DNA of 64,000 nt from Fischerella sp. PCC 9605 (lineage in GTDB: Bacteria > Cyanobacteriota > Cyanobacteriia > Cyanobacteriales > Nostocaceae). The translations under genes and the position numbers were made by a program. Positions 18,874 through 26,374 of this stretch are shown in pieces. Under the pieces are notes generated by a model. It was not told where the DNA came from. It made no database searches and worked only from the letters and a program-made list of their open reading frames with translations. Position 1 is the stretch's first letter, and each line of letters opens with the position of its first letter. The stretch is taken from assembly GCF_000517105.1 (NCBI RefSeq), contig NZ_KI912149.1, positions 1,327,946-1,391,945 on the forward strand, written 5' to 3'.

Positions 18874-19092
18874 ATGAGCCAGCATACAAGACAGGTAATC
18901 TTATACAAGGATGAAGATGGCTATTGGGTTGTGGAGTGCCCAAGTTTGAAGGGATGTAATAGCCAAGGAAGAACGAAAGAGGAGGCTCTGTCAAACATCA
19001 AGGAAGCCATCGCTGGCTACGTGACTGCCCTAGAAGAGGATGGTTTGTCTGTCCCAGAAGACAATTTTGAAACATTCTTGGTGGTCGTGTGA
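18874..19092 (+). CDS. hicB: HicB family antitoxin
   Basis: 72 residues with the HicB partial RNase H-like fold: ILYKDEDGYWVVECPSLKGC, SQGRTKEEALSNIKEAIAGY. It neutralises HicA. It lacks a separate C-terminal DNA-binding domain, as in the shortest HicB proteins. The antitoxin gene comes first and overlaps hicA by four bases (GTGA), so they are coupled. A broken zinc-ribbon gene precedes it, and an attC-like palindrome follows the pair. Confidence 0.9.
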   Translation: MSQHTRQVILYKDEDGYWVVECPSLKGCNSQGRTKEEALSNIKEAIAGYVTALEEDGLSVPEDNFETFLVVV

Positions 19093-19310
19093 GTAAGTTG
19101 CCTAGTATTTCGGGGAAAGAGTGTATCAAGGTTCTAGAAAAAATTGGCTTCTATCAAAAGCGTAGAGAAAGTAGTCACATTATTCTGCGAAGGGATGAAC
19201 CGTTTGCTCAAGTAGTTGTTCCAGATCATCAGGAGTTGGCTAAAGGCACACTGCGAGCTATTGTTCGAGATGCTGATGTTAGTGTTGAAGAATTCGTGTC
19301 ATTGCTCTAG
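19089..19310 (+). CDS. hicA: HicA family mRNA interferase toxin
   Basis: 73 residues with a double-stranded RNA-binding-like fold. The start is GTG overlapping the hicB stop. It has the LPSISGKECIKVLEKIGF opening, the catalytic His in ESSHIILRR, and the usual VVVPDHQELAKGTLRAIVRD, VSVEEFVSLL tail. HicA toxins cleave mRNAs independently of the ribosome. The length and motifs suggest it is intact. Confidence 0.9.
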   Translation: MSKLPSISGKECIKVLEKIGFYQKRRESSHIILRRDEPFAQVVVPDHQELAKGTLRAIVRDADVSVEEFVSLL

Positions 19311-19323
19311 AGCAGTAGTCGCG

Positions 19324-19410
19324 GTCTAACAAACTGGTTGGAGCGGACTGACGCGAGATCTTGGTGTGGATGAGAAGGTTGATTGCAGCCGCTCAACCAG
19401 AACATTGGGC
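19324..19410 (+). repeat. attC-like 87-nt imperfect palindrome, site 1
   Basis: It begins with GTCTAAC (a perfect match to the integron R'' consensus RYYYAAC) and ends with ATTGGGC (one change from GTTRRRY). The left arm CTGGTTGGAGCGGACTG pairs with the right arm CAGCCGCTCAACCAG except for one extra G and one extra A on the left. It begins 13 nt after the hicA stop. Length and core equal those of the sites at 22684 and 33803. Confidence 0.7.
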
Positions 19411-19723
19411 TGCTTGAGTGCAACATTGCGCTTCTCATAATTGCGCTTCTCATATAAGTAAGTCAGTGGAAATAAATCAAGCTATGTTACGAAACATAAA
19501 TATGCTTGAAACCCTTACCAATGACCAATGACCCTTACGGGTACTCTGCGAGAAGCCCTACTCTGCGAGAAGCCGCGCTGCGCGCGTCTACGCCAGTCGC
19601 TCATGGGGGAAACCCCCTTTGGAGCGCGCTGGCTCACCAATGACTAATGACGACCTTAACTAGTTAGCTTTATTTGTACCGACCTACTTACTTCTTTCAT
19701 ACCTATCGTTCTTGATTTTCCTC
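19411..19723. other. Repeat-filled gap before the NmrA-like gene
   Basis: Contains duplicated CTACTCTGCGAGAAGCC units, CGCGCTGCGCGCGTCTACGCC-like GC-rich repeats (about 19560-19640), and TGACCAATGAC heptamers. No ORF or promoter stands out. Confidence 0.5.
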
Positions 19724-20587
19724 ATGCACATCATTCTTGGTGGCAATGGTCATGTTGGTTCCACGGTAGCACAAACGCTATTATCGCAAGGTGAGCCAGT
19801 AACCATTGTCTCGCGCAGTTCTTCATCTATTCCTAAATGGCAAAAGTGCGGCGCTCAAGTTGAGGTTGTAGACGTGCATAATACCGTAGAACTACGCCGC
19901 GTGTTTGCCAAGGGTAAACGTCTTTTCCTGCTTAATCCACCCGCTGATCCTGCGACAGATACAGATGCCGAAGAAAGAAAAAGCTTGGCATCCATTCTGG
20001 AAGCGATAAAAGACTCTGGTTTAGAGAAAATCGTTGCCGAATCCACTTATGGAGCGCAACCCGGTTCTCAAATTGGCGATTTGGGCGTTCTTTACGAAAT
20101 GGAGCAGCAACTCACCGCCCAGTCCATACCATTTAGTATCATCCGCGCTGCCTACTACATGAGTAATTGGGACTTCTCTCTACAAACGGCTAAACAGGAT
20201 GGCGTAATCAATACCTTCTTTCCAACCGATTTTGTATTGCCGATGGTTGCCCCGCGCGATATTGGTCAGTTGGCAGCGCGTTTGATGACAGAGCCAATAG
20301 AGAATACAGGGTTACACAACATTGAAGGACCAGAAAGATATTCTTCGCTCGATGTTGCAGAAGCATTTGCTAAAGCTTTACAAAAACCAGTCAAAGTAGT
20401 GGAAACTCCGCGTGACCAGTGGATCAAGACAATGCAGAATATGGGGTTTTCAAACGAGGCAGCAGCATCCTTCTCCAATATGACAACCCTTGTAATCAGA
20501 GGAGAAATGCCAACCTGTGATAGTGTTACACGAGGAGTAGTTTCATTAGAGAGTTACATCGCAGAACTAGTGCATCCTGTTGTTTAA
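19724..20587 (+). CDS. NmrA-like NAD(P)-binding reductase
   Basis: 287 residues from the ATG at 19724 (a TTG four codons upstream is in frame). The atypical SDR fold shows IILGGNGHVGSTVAQTLL with the dinucleotide-binding GGNGHVG, then VTIVSRSS, FLLNPPADP, and AESTYGAQPGS. It resembles NmrA/HSCARG-type and azoreductase-like NAD(P)H-sensing proteins, which may be enzymes or redox sensors; the substrate cannot be told. It lies between the two lptC-end repeats, so it is part of an accessory insert. Confidence 0.75.
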   Translation: MHIILGGNGHVGSTVAQTLLSQGEPVTIVSRSSSSIPKWQKCGAQVEVVDVHNTVELRRVFAKGKRLFLLNPPADPATDTDAEERKSLASILEAIKDSGLEKIVAESTYGAQPGSQIGDLGVLYEMEQQLTAQSIPFSIIRAAYYMSNWDFSLQTAKQDGVINTFFPTDFVLPMVAPRDIGQLAARLMTEPIENTGLHNIEGPERYSSLDVAEAFAKALQKPVKVVETPRDQWIKTMQNMGFSNEAAASFSNMTTLVIRGEMPTCDSVTRGVVSLESYIAELVHPVV

Positions 20588-20644
20588 CTCATCGCTCCAT
20601 CTCAAGTATCCAAGAAGAAATTGCAACCCATTATGCGGTCAGCA

Positions 20645-20717
20645 GCCCAAAAATTCGGTTGCAGCGGGCGTTTGAAGTTTTCTCGTCTAGCCTTATAGTT
20701 CATCTGTCGCTGACGCT
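20645..20717 (+). repeat. Degenerate attC-like half site after the NmrA-like gene
   Basis: AATTCGGTTGCAGCGGGC aligns without gaps to the left arm of the 22684 site (AATTCGCTTGGAGCGGAC). A poor right arm (CTGTCGCTGA) sits at about the expected distance and is cut by a repeat starting at 20719 (TTAGGGACTTCC). Support is weak. Confidence 0.35.
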
Positions 20718-20718
20718 T

Positions 20719-20831
20719 TAGGGACTTCCAAAAAATAAATTATCCAGTAGCGTGCCCTGCGGCGTTAAGCCCAACGTACCGCCTAACAGATAAAAGGTGC
20801 GTTACGCTGTCGCGTTAACACACCCTACTAA
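20719..20831. repeat. MITE-like end and CGTTA repeat
   Basis: TTAGGGACTTCC at 20719 equals the terminal repeat of the element at 50344-50475. It is followed by a GGTGCGTTACGCT / CGCGTTAACACACCCTAC inverted repeat that is widespread in cyanobacteria. It appears truncated, as no matching other end is seen. Confidence 0.5.
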
Positions 20832-21020
20832 CTTGACAAAAAGTTAATGGAAGCCCAAGGTGATGTGGTTTATAAGCAAGCCGATCCGCCGATGAATTTT
20901 ACTGGTGAAAAAGCTGTTGGTAATATTCAGACGGAAAATATCGTTGTTAGTGGCGGTAATTCTCAAAATAGAGTGGTGACAGAGATTATTCCGCAGGAAA
21001 AAGTCATCAAAAGTCAATAG
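20832..21020 (+). pseudogene. Duplicated 3' fragment of lptC
   Basis: 62 codons plus stop, in the same frame as and nearly identical to the end of LptC (LDKKLMEAQGDVVYKQADPP, then GEKAVGNIQ and SQNRVVTEIIPQEKVIKSQ). It has no start codon or signal sequence of its own. It is the coding part of the second copy of the long direct repeat. Confidence 0.9.
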
Positions 21021-21311
21021 TCGAGAGTCATGAATTAGAACAGGCGATCGCCACGCTGTGATTGCAAACCCAAAGGAAAATTTTTACTCTTGGGTTGTCG
21101 TATTGAGTATGGGATGTTGTGTGAAAAAATTCGGCTTTTTATCCCGTTATGGGCAGATATATAGAAACTTTCGGCTTTTGCCCTCCTTATGGGGAGTTAT
21201 GCAGAGAGTTTCAGCTTTTTATCCCGTCATAGGGAGATATACAGAAAAATTCCGTATAATAAGTAGTTATCCCGCAAAGTTATCTGTTGTGGCAGTACCG
21301 AGAAACTGTTA
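20832..21311. repeat. Long direct repeat, copy B
   Basis: Second copy of 17951-18430, including the lptC fragment, the spacer and the 40-bp tandem repeat (units at 21130, 21170, 21210). Between copies there are scattered substitutions and almost no indels until about 21270, indicating a fairly recent duplication. Confidence 0.9.
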
Positions 21312-21495
21312 GTAAGCGTCCAGCTTATTGGTAAATTTCGTAGTGAAGCAATCGCTTCGGTAGTTCGATAGTGATTACTGAGTGTTTCCTCTGATCAACC
21401 GTAACTCTCTTTATGTTCCCTACCAATCATCAGTTGCTAGGCTAGGATCGAACTAGTTAATCGCTCTCTTTTGATTAGGAGATGCTTGAGGAATA
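21312..21495. promoter_or_regulatory. Leader of the HEPN-like gene
   Basis: Unremarkable sequence ending in TTAGGAGATGCTTGAGGAATA before the ATG; AGGAG at 21477-21481 is a possible ribosome binding site, with GAGG closer to the start. Confidence 0.35.
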
Positions 21496-22662
21496 ATGTC
21501 AGAGCATGATGAGCTACGGAAAATATTTGAAGATCTAAATCCTGAAGAACCCGAAAACTTGAGTGGTGAGTGGCTTGTCACTTCTCCTAATCCTTTTCCT
21601 AATCCTTTTTTGCCACCCCCTTTTATGGTTTACCTCATGCTTGTCCATTGTTTGGGGTGTGTTCCAATTAATCGACCCCGAGAAAAGATGGCTTGGATAG
21701 CCTATTTCAGTTTTCGAGACAAACTAATGTTTGCTGCACACTTGAAATTTGGTTTGCAACTCGGGGTTAAAGACAAGCAAGATACCAAGATATTAGAAGA
21801 CTCTCTAGTACTGCTAAAGAATGCTCTTACTGTGGCAAATGAAGCTTTTCAGGATTTAGTTAAGACTTATTTTTCAAATGGTCAAATATCAATTGAGAAT
21901 AAATTGTACTTATTCAAAGAACGATATATTTTTCTGCGGAAACAAGCAGAATTAAGATTTGAGCAGCAATCCATTCACACCAAGACTGTTGATAAAGAGG
22001 ATTCCATATCTACTAGCAATTCCCTTGAAAATTTTGTAAATACCTATAATAACTTTAACAAAGCTCATAGAGAAGGATTTTTCTTGGCTTCTGCATCTCT
22101 TGATGCCTATTTTAGTGCTCTTGAACATAACCTTGTTTTACTCCTTCCATTCACTGATTTTGATCCCTGTCAAGAAGATATCTTGAAATTTGTGAGAGGT
22201 AGTTGGGAAAAAAGCTTTCAAAGAGTCTTTGGCGAACCTCCAGCCAATGAAGCTGAACGAACTGTTCTAGAGAAGTTGAAGCAGATCAAAAGAAAGTGGA
22301 GAAATACGCTCGCACATGGAGGTTTCGATTATGAAGGACAGACCTTTTTCGTCCAAGTTCCAGGCTTAGGCTCAATTCCAGCCAGCCTTGCAAAAGACGA
22401 AAGTCGGTTTCGATTTCCAAATTTGCCGATCACCCATTCAGACTTCAAGGAGATTTGTACAACACTCGATGAATGTGATGCACTTCTAAGAAGTGGAAGT
22501 TTTAAGCTGGCGTTTCAATATATTGATGCTGGTTTAAACTTGTACCTTGACGAGAGAAGCCGGAAAGAATTAAAAGCAGCTTTGAGTTGTGAAGAGGATA
22601 TGGAATATTTCATAGAGCATCAGTCATATCTTGAAGATATGCATACAAATATGGATTGGTAG
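21496..22662 (+). CDS. Hypothetical protein with HEPN-like RX4H motif
   Basis: 388 residues, not recognised as a named family. It is largely helical. An N-terminal Pro/Asn-rich stretch (SPNPFPNPFLPPPFM) precedes long helices (about 60-240). KRKWRNTLAHGGFDYEGQTF near residue 270 has the RX4H arrangement (R-N-T-L-A-H) of HEPN ribonucleases, usually on the last helix of the domain. A helical tail ends MDW. HEPN proteins often act as toxins or in anti-phage defence; there is no adjacent MNT or other antitoxin. It lies between the lptC fragment and an attC-like site, so it is probably a cassette gene. Confidence 0.5.
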   Translation: MSEHDELRKIFEDLNPEEPENLSGEWLVTSPNPFPNPFLPPPFMVYLMLVHCLGCVPINRPREKMAWIAYFSFRDKLMFAAHLKFGLQLGVKDKQDTKILEDSLVLLKNALTVANEAFQDLVKTYFSNGQISIENKLYLFKERYIFLRKQAELRFEQQSIHTKTVDKEDSISTSNSLENFVNTYNNFNKAHREGFFLASASLDAYFSALEHNLVLLLPFTDFDPCQEDILKFVRGSWEKSFQRVFGEPPANEAERTVLEKLKQIKRKWRNTLAHGGFDYEGQTFFVQVPGLGSIPASLAKDESRFRFPNLPITHSDFKEICTTLDECDALLRSGSFKLAFQYIDAGLNLYLDERSRKELKAALSCEEDMEYFIEHQSYLEDMHTNMDW

Positions 22663-22683
22663 TCCTTTGTGTAGTGCGGAGCG

Positions 22684-22770
22684 GGATAACAATTCGCTTG
22701 GAGCGGACTACCGAAAGCTGCTGGTACTGAGTTTGAAGTTACTTGCAGCCGCTCAAGCGAACCGTTGTCA
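22684..22770 (+). repeat. attC-like 87-nt imperfect palindrome, site 2
   Basis: GGATAAC...GTTGTCA. TTCGCTTGGAGCGGACT pairs with the right arm (AGCCGCTCAAGCGAA) except for the same extra G and extra A as in site 1, at the same offsets. It begins 21 nt after the HEPN-like gene. This is the best-paired of the three. Confidence 0.7.
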
Positions 22771-22887
22771 GAATCTCTGAACTGAGTGTATGGACTTGAG
22801 CTTCAAAGTTGCCTAAAGAGCATTTGCTGTTTTCTACAATATTGCAAGCAACTTCGCAATTTGCTAAGATTTCCTTGACTGTAAGTA

Positions 22888-22950
22888 GCCAAGTGGCAAG
22901 CGATCGCGATTGACCGAGTGGTCAGATAACTGTAGTAACCAAGTGGCTAC
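22888..22950 (+). promoter_or_regulatory. Three evenly spaced palindromes, probable higBA operator
   Basis: CCRAGTGG cores occur at 22889, 22914 and 22939, exactly 25 bp apart, inside palindromes GCCAAGTGGC, TGACCGAGTGGTCA and GTAACCAAGTGGCTAC. They lie 60-120 bp before higB, as expected for sites bound by the HigA HTH domain. Confidence 0.6.
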
Positions 22951-22970
22951 GTATCTTTTGGAGGTTTATT

Positions 22971-23060
22971 ATGCCCTGCTTTCACCCCAATTGTATGAAT
23001 ATTGGCTATGCATGTTATTACTCGCTCTCGCCTTGTAGAGTTTTGGGAGAAGCACTCTGA
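22971..23060 (+). CDS. Possible leader peptide overlapping higB
   Basis: A 29-codon ORF (MPCFHPNCMNIGYACYYSLS and nine more) has an excellent ribosome binding site, GGAGG at 22960-22964. It overlaps the start of higB in another frame, and higB itself has no good ribosome binding site. It may couple or restrain toxin translation, or be chance. Confidence 0.35.
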   Translation: MPCFHPNCMNIGYACYYSLSPCRVLGEAL

Positions 23061-23310
23061 TTCTAAAACTAGTTTGCTCCTTTGGTACAAGCTTACAGTT
23101 ACTGCTGGTTGGCAGAATTTTGTAGAGTTACGCGAAGTCTTTGCCTCTGCCGATCAAGTTGGCAATTTCACAGTCTTCAATATTGGTGGTAATAAATATC
23201 GCTTGATTGCTTTCATTGATTACACATACCAGAAGGTATTCATCCGTAATATTCTTACTCACGCAGAGTATGACAAGGATGATTGGAAAAAGGATGACTG
23301 GTATGAGTAG
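23008..23310 (+). CDS. higB: HigB family toxin (mRNA interferase)
   Basis: 100 residues from the ATG at 23008. The pattern HVITRSRLVEFWEKHSDSKT, LLLWYKLT, WQNFVELREVFASADQVGNF, FNIGGNKYRLIAFIDYTYQK and VFIRNILTHAEYDKDDW is the HigB_toxin family of RelE-like, ribosome-dependent mRNases; the YRLIA and THAEYD segments are its hallmarks. The toxin precedes the antitoxin, the typical HigBA order. A short upstream ORF overlaps its start. Confidence 0.93.
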   Translation: MHVITRSRLVEFWEKHSDSKTSLLLWYKLTVTAGWQNFVELREVFASADQVGNFTVFNIGGNKYRLIAFIDYTYQKVFIRNILTHAEYDKDDWKKDDWYE

Positions 23311-23320
23311 ATAACTAACA

Positions 23321-23395
23321 GGTCGCCGCTATTAACCGACGTAATAGTAATATGTCACCGGGACGCCGCCGTCAACGGGCGAAAAGGAAATATGT
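23321..23395. repeat. Imperfect 40-bp direct repeat in the higB-higA spacer
   Basis: GGTCGCCGC at 23321 and GGACGCCGC at 23361 begin two units that agree at 25 of 35 positions and both end in ATATGT; the second ATATGT contains the higA start codon. Confidence 0.5.
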
Positions 23396-23796
23396 TCGCT
23401 ACTGAATCTGATAGTTATATTGAACTTTTACAAAAGTTTCCGCCTCGCCCAATCAAATCAGAGGCAGAATTACTTGCAGTTCAAGAAGTCATAGATGCTT
23501 TACTCGACTCTGGTGAAATAACATCAGACAAACAGGACTATCTTAATTTGTTGGGCATTCTTGTTCATGAATACGAAGAAAAATATATACAAATTCCAGA
23601 TCTAAACGGGGTTGAGTTGCTTAAGGCATTAATTGATGAACTTGATCTCAAGCAAAAAGACTTAGTTCCTGTTTTCAAAACCGAGTCAATTGTGTCTGCA
23701 ATTCTTAATGGTCGGCGTAAGTTAACTGTGGAACACATTGAAAAATTAGCTGAATTTTTCAACGTCTCCCCATCTGTCTTTTTTAGTCAGTCATAA
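23392..23796 (+). CDS. higA: HigA family antitoxin
   Basis: 134 residues. The N-terminal half is helical (SEAELLAVQEVIDALL, DYLNLLGILVHEYEEKYI) and contacts the toxin in this family; the C-terminal half is an HTH domain, VELLKALIDELDLKQKDLVP then IVSAILNGRRKLTVEHIEKL. It would neutralise HigB and repress the operon. The start has GAAAAGGAAAT upstream as ribosome binding site. The stop codon lies within the target duplication of a miniature transposon. Confidence 0.92.
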   Translation: MFATESDSYIELLQKFPPRPIKSEAELLAVQEVIDALLDSGEITSDKQDYLNLLGILVHEYEEKYIQIPDLNGVELLKALIDELDLKQKDLVPVFKTESIVSAILNGRRKLTVEHIEKLAEFFNVSPSVFFSQS

Positions 23797-23798
23797 TC

Positions 23799-23934
23799 CA
23801 ATACGGTTCAGTTAGCAGAACTTGATTATTGAAGATCCCCCTAAATCCCCCTTAAAAAGGGGGGCTTCAAAACCTTAATTCCCCACTTTTCAAGGGGGGT
23901 TAGGGGGGATCAAAACCTTAACTGAACCGTATTG
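23799..23934. mobile_element. 136-bp MITE with 16-bp inverted ends
   Basis: CAATACGGTTCAGTTA at 23799 is perfectly repeated inverted at 23919-23934. A 10-bp target duplication AGTCATAATC flanks it (23789-23798 and 23935-23944). The interior holds an imperfect GATCCCCCTAAATCCCCC / GGGGGGTTAGGGGGGATC inverted repeat. It has no coding capacity, so it needs a transposase from elsewhere. It sits at the end of higA. Confidence 0.9.
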
Positions 23935-23982
23935 AGTCATAATCAACCGATCTTTGTAAGCAACCAAACCGCACAGCAAATA

Positions 23983-24046
23983 GCTAACGCTTTGCCGCAC
24001 CGGACGGACAACGGCTCATCAGCACGGTGCGGAGTACTTGACTTAA
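23983..24046 (+). repeat. Hairpin with attC-like left side, after HigBA
   Basis: GCTAACGCTTTGCCGCACCGGACGG-type start, with CCGCACCG pairing CGGTGCGG over an approximately 20-nt loop. The outer R' box is missing, so attC identity is only suggested. It lies between the MITE and the 3' end of dacB. Confidence 0.3.
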
Positions 24047-24055
24047 TTCTATTAA

Positions 24056-25378
24056 CTAACTTTTAAACAAAACTTCATTACGACTGACTGCACCCAGTCG
24101 CGGCACAGAGTTGATGGGTGAGTGGGGAGTGAGAACAGGAGGAACACTCTGAACTATTTGTAGTTGCTGTAAAAGACGTTGCAGCAGCTTGTCTTGTTCA
24201 GCCCGGAAAGTTGGTACGTAGGGGCCGCGGTTGATAATAGCAAACCAAACCAAACCGCGATCGCGTGTGGGCATAACTCCTGCTAAAGCACTAACATCGT
24301 TGAGAGTGCCAGTTTTAATCACAGTGGCAGTCGGAATGTGTCTGGCGTGCAAAGTTCCCCGTTGATCGAACCCGGACGTGGGAAACAAGTCTGCTAAATT
24401 CAGCCCACGTGCGAGTGCTTCCTGTTGAATCGCCATTAACATTGCACAGGCAGCCCTGGGAGAAATGCGATTTTCGACTCCCAGCCCTGAACCGTTGATT
24501 AATTGAATTTCTGACTCTGGTATCCTCGCCATTTGGGCAGCCGTTGACTGTACAACAGTATGACCCCCTACTGATTCCGCTAGCATTTCTGCCATCTCAT
24601 TGTTGCTGAAAACGTTCATTTCCTTGATTAGTTGCTGCATAGGCAAGGAACGGTGACGCACCAGCAAAGTTTGTTGCGGTTTTGGTTGCGCTTCTACTTT
24701 CACAGTACCGGCAATGACAACTTGCGGTTTGGGTGTGCCTTTAGGCATGAGATAGTAATGAAAAGCAACCCCACGGGGCCAAGTGGTGTAATTTAGTGCT
24801 TGCTTGAGTAACTGGCCTGCTAGCAACGGATGCCGTTGGAAATTCATGGCGAAATTACCAGTAATTACCAAATTTCCTTTGACTTTCTTGATGCCCATTT
24901 TGTTGAGAGTATTACCAAGGGCGATCGCTTCTTCCCAAACAAATAAAGGATCGCCACCACCCATAACGACTAAATCACCTTGTAATACCCCATTTTGTAT
25001 TGGTCCAGTTGCACCGATCAAAGTCTCAAATTGATGGTCTGATCCCCACCTTTTTAAGGCGACTAGAGAGGTGGCTATCTTAGTTAAGGAAGCAGCAGGC
25101 AAAGGAGTCGTACCTTGGTGATTAGCCATCAGCATTGGTCCCGACTGTATCCAAATTCCTTGATTCTGGACTAAGTTCGCCGTCACTAATTTCGATGTTG
25201 CCAGCCCCTTTAGGTACTGCTGCACTGTAGTGACTCCAGCTGGATTTGGATCGGAGGCAAGAATCAAACCGGGACTACTTTGCCAAGCTAACATATCCAA
25301 AGGATCTACAGGCTTAACCTTCACCCCAGCCATTTCGAGCCAAATTGAAATCAAACCCGATCCAATTAATTCCAGCAT
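24056..25378 (-). CDS. dacB: D-alanyl-D-alanine carboxypeptidase (PBP4/DacB, S13)
   Basis: 440 residues of peptidase family S13, which trims or cleaves peptidoglycan peptides in the periplasm. The three penicillin-binding motifs are SLTK (within PAASLTKIATS), SNN (NVFSNNEMAE) and KTGT (VIKTGTLND). The GDLVVMGGGDPLF segment belongs to the S13 inserted domain. The N-terminus (IGSGLISIWLEMAG) is only weakly like a signal peptide. The C-terminal 30 residues are variable. Monocistronic; convergent with higBA. Confidence 0.88.
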   Translation of the reverse strand: MLELIGSGLISIWLEMAGVKVKPVDPLDMLAWQSSPGLILASDPNPAGVTTVQQYLKGLATSKLVTANLVQNQGIWIQSGPMLMANHQGTTPLPAASLTKIATSLVALKRWGSDHQFETLIGATGPIQNGVLQGDLVVMGGGDPLFVWEEAIALGNTLNKMGIKKVKGNLVITGNFAMNFQRHPLLAGQLLKQALNYTTWPRGVAFHYYLMPKGTPKPQVVIAGTVKVEAQPKPQQTLLVRHRSLPMQQLIKEMNVFSNNEMAEMLAESVGGHTVVQSTAAQMARIPESEIQLINGSGLGVENRISPRAACAMLMAIQQEALARGLNLADLFPTSGFDQRGTLHARHIPTATVIKTGTLNDVSALAGVMPTRDRGLVWFAIINRGPYVPTFRAEQDKLLQRLLQQLQIVQSVPPVLTPHSPINSVPRLGAVSRNEVLFKS

Positions 25379-26374
25379 TCTTCACTCCTCTCTACGCAAA
25401 TATGCCACTTCGCTTTTTTGTTAGATTTTATATAAGTACTGCAAGCTGCTTAGCTTTAAGTAATTTATTCATAACTGTTGATTTTGGCACACCAACGCGG
25501 AATGCGTAACAAAGTTTTAGTATAAAAAAACAATCATCCTATTGTCACAGGTAAAAAAGATTGTATCTGGCAGTGTTTATTCATATTGCCGCTTCTCAGT
25601 TATTACTCTGCCCAGACACAAATACACAAATCAAAGTAAATAAAAATAGCATTATATAAAAATATAAAAGCTCTCCAATATAAACTATGTATAAAAAATA
25701 TTTTTATTTCAGTGAAAATAGATGTAAAAATACATAAATAGTGATACTATTTTGATGTATTAAAGGTTTTTAAGATGGACTGCTAATTTACATTGTTGTC
25801 CAAGAAAATACAGTATTTATTGTGTGAAAAATAACTATAGTACTAATACTGCAATCAAGTCAAGTTTGACTTGATAACAATTTAATATCCATACTGTGGT
25901 AAGGAAATATAAATTGTCTTTCCCATATCTTCCAGAAATCAAGCTCCAATCAGGCAAATTTTTTATTAGGGAGTGGAGAATGAGGCGTGAGGAATTGGGA
26001 ATGGGGGATTGGGAATTGAAGTACTGATTTTTCCTATGCCCATTGCCTCTTGCCCACTAACCACCAACAAACAACAAACAACAAACAACAAATCTCTCCA
26101 GTCTCAAAAAATCAGTATGGTACGTAATTTCTTCAGTAAGAGAGGGGAGTAATTCGTGCTATGTTGGGCTTGTCAGTTCTTTTGTTGAAAACATAAAGGA
26201 TAAAAGCTAGAGGATAAAGTAGATACAAACCTTGGGTTTATCCGTAGGTTTGCTTCATACTTTATACTATTGACTTGTACCTTGAGTTGAAGAATGTGAT
26301 TTAGCAGCCACAAATCTACTAATTTCAGCAAAGGCATCTGGTAAAATTTGTAAGGTTTCTAGAAGCTCTGAGCA
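25379..26374. other. Approximately 1-kb AT-rich gap before plsX
   Basis: The first 550 bp are very AT-rich with no ORF. From about 25975 there are GGGAATTGG-type repeats and CAACAAACAACAAA repeats (about 26060-26095). I see no RNA gene. The plsX promoter must be in the last 200 bp. Confidence 0.5.

Noticed and set aside
21058-21312. 84-codon ORF in the second repeat copy
   Set aside because: Same reason as its twin at 18177; non-coding repeat.
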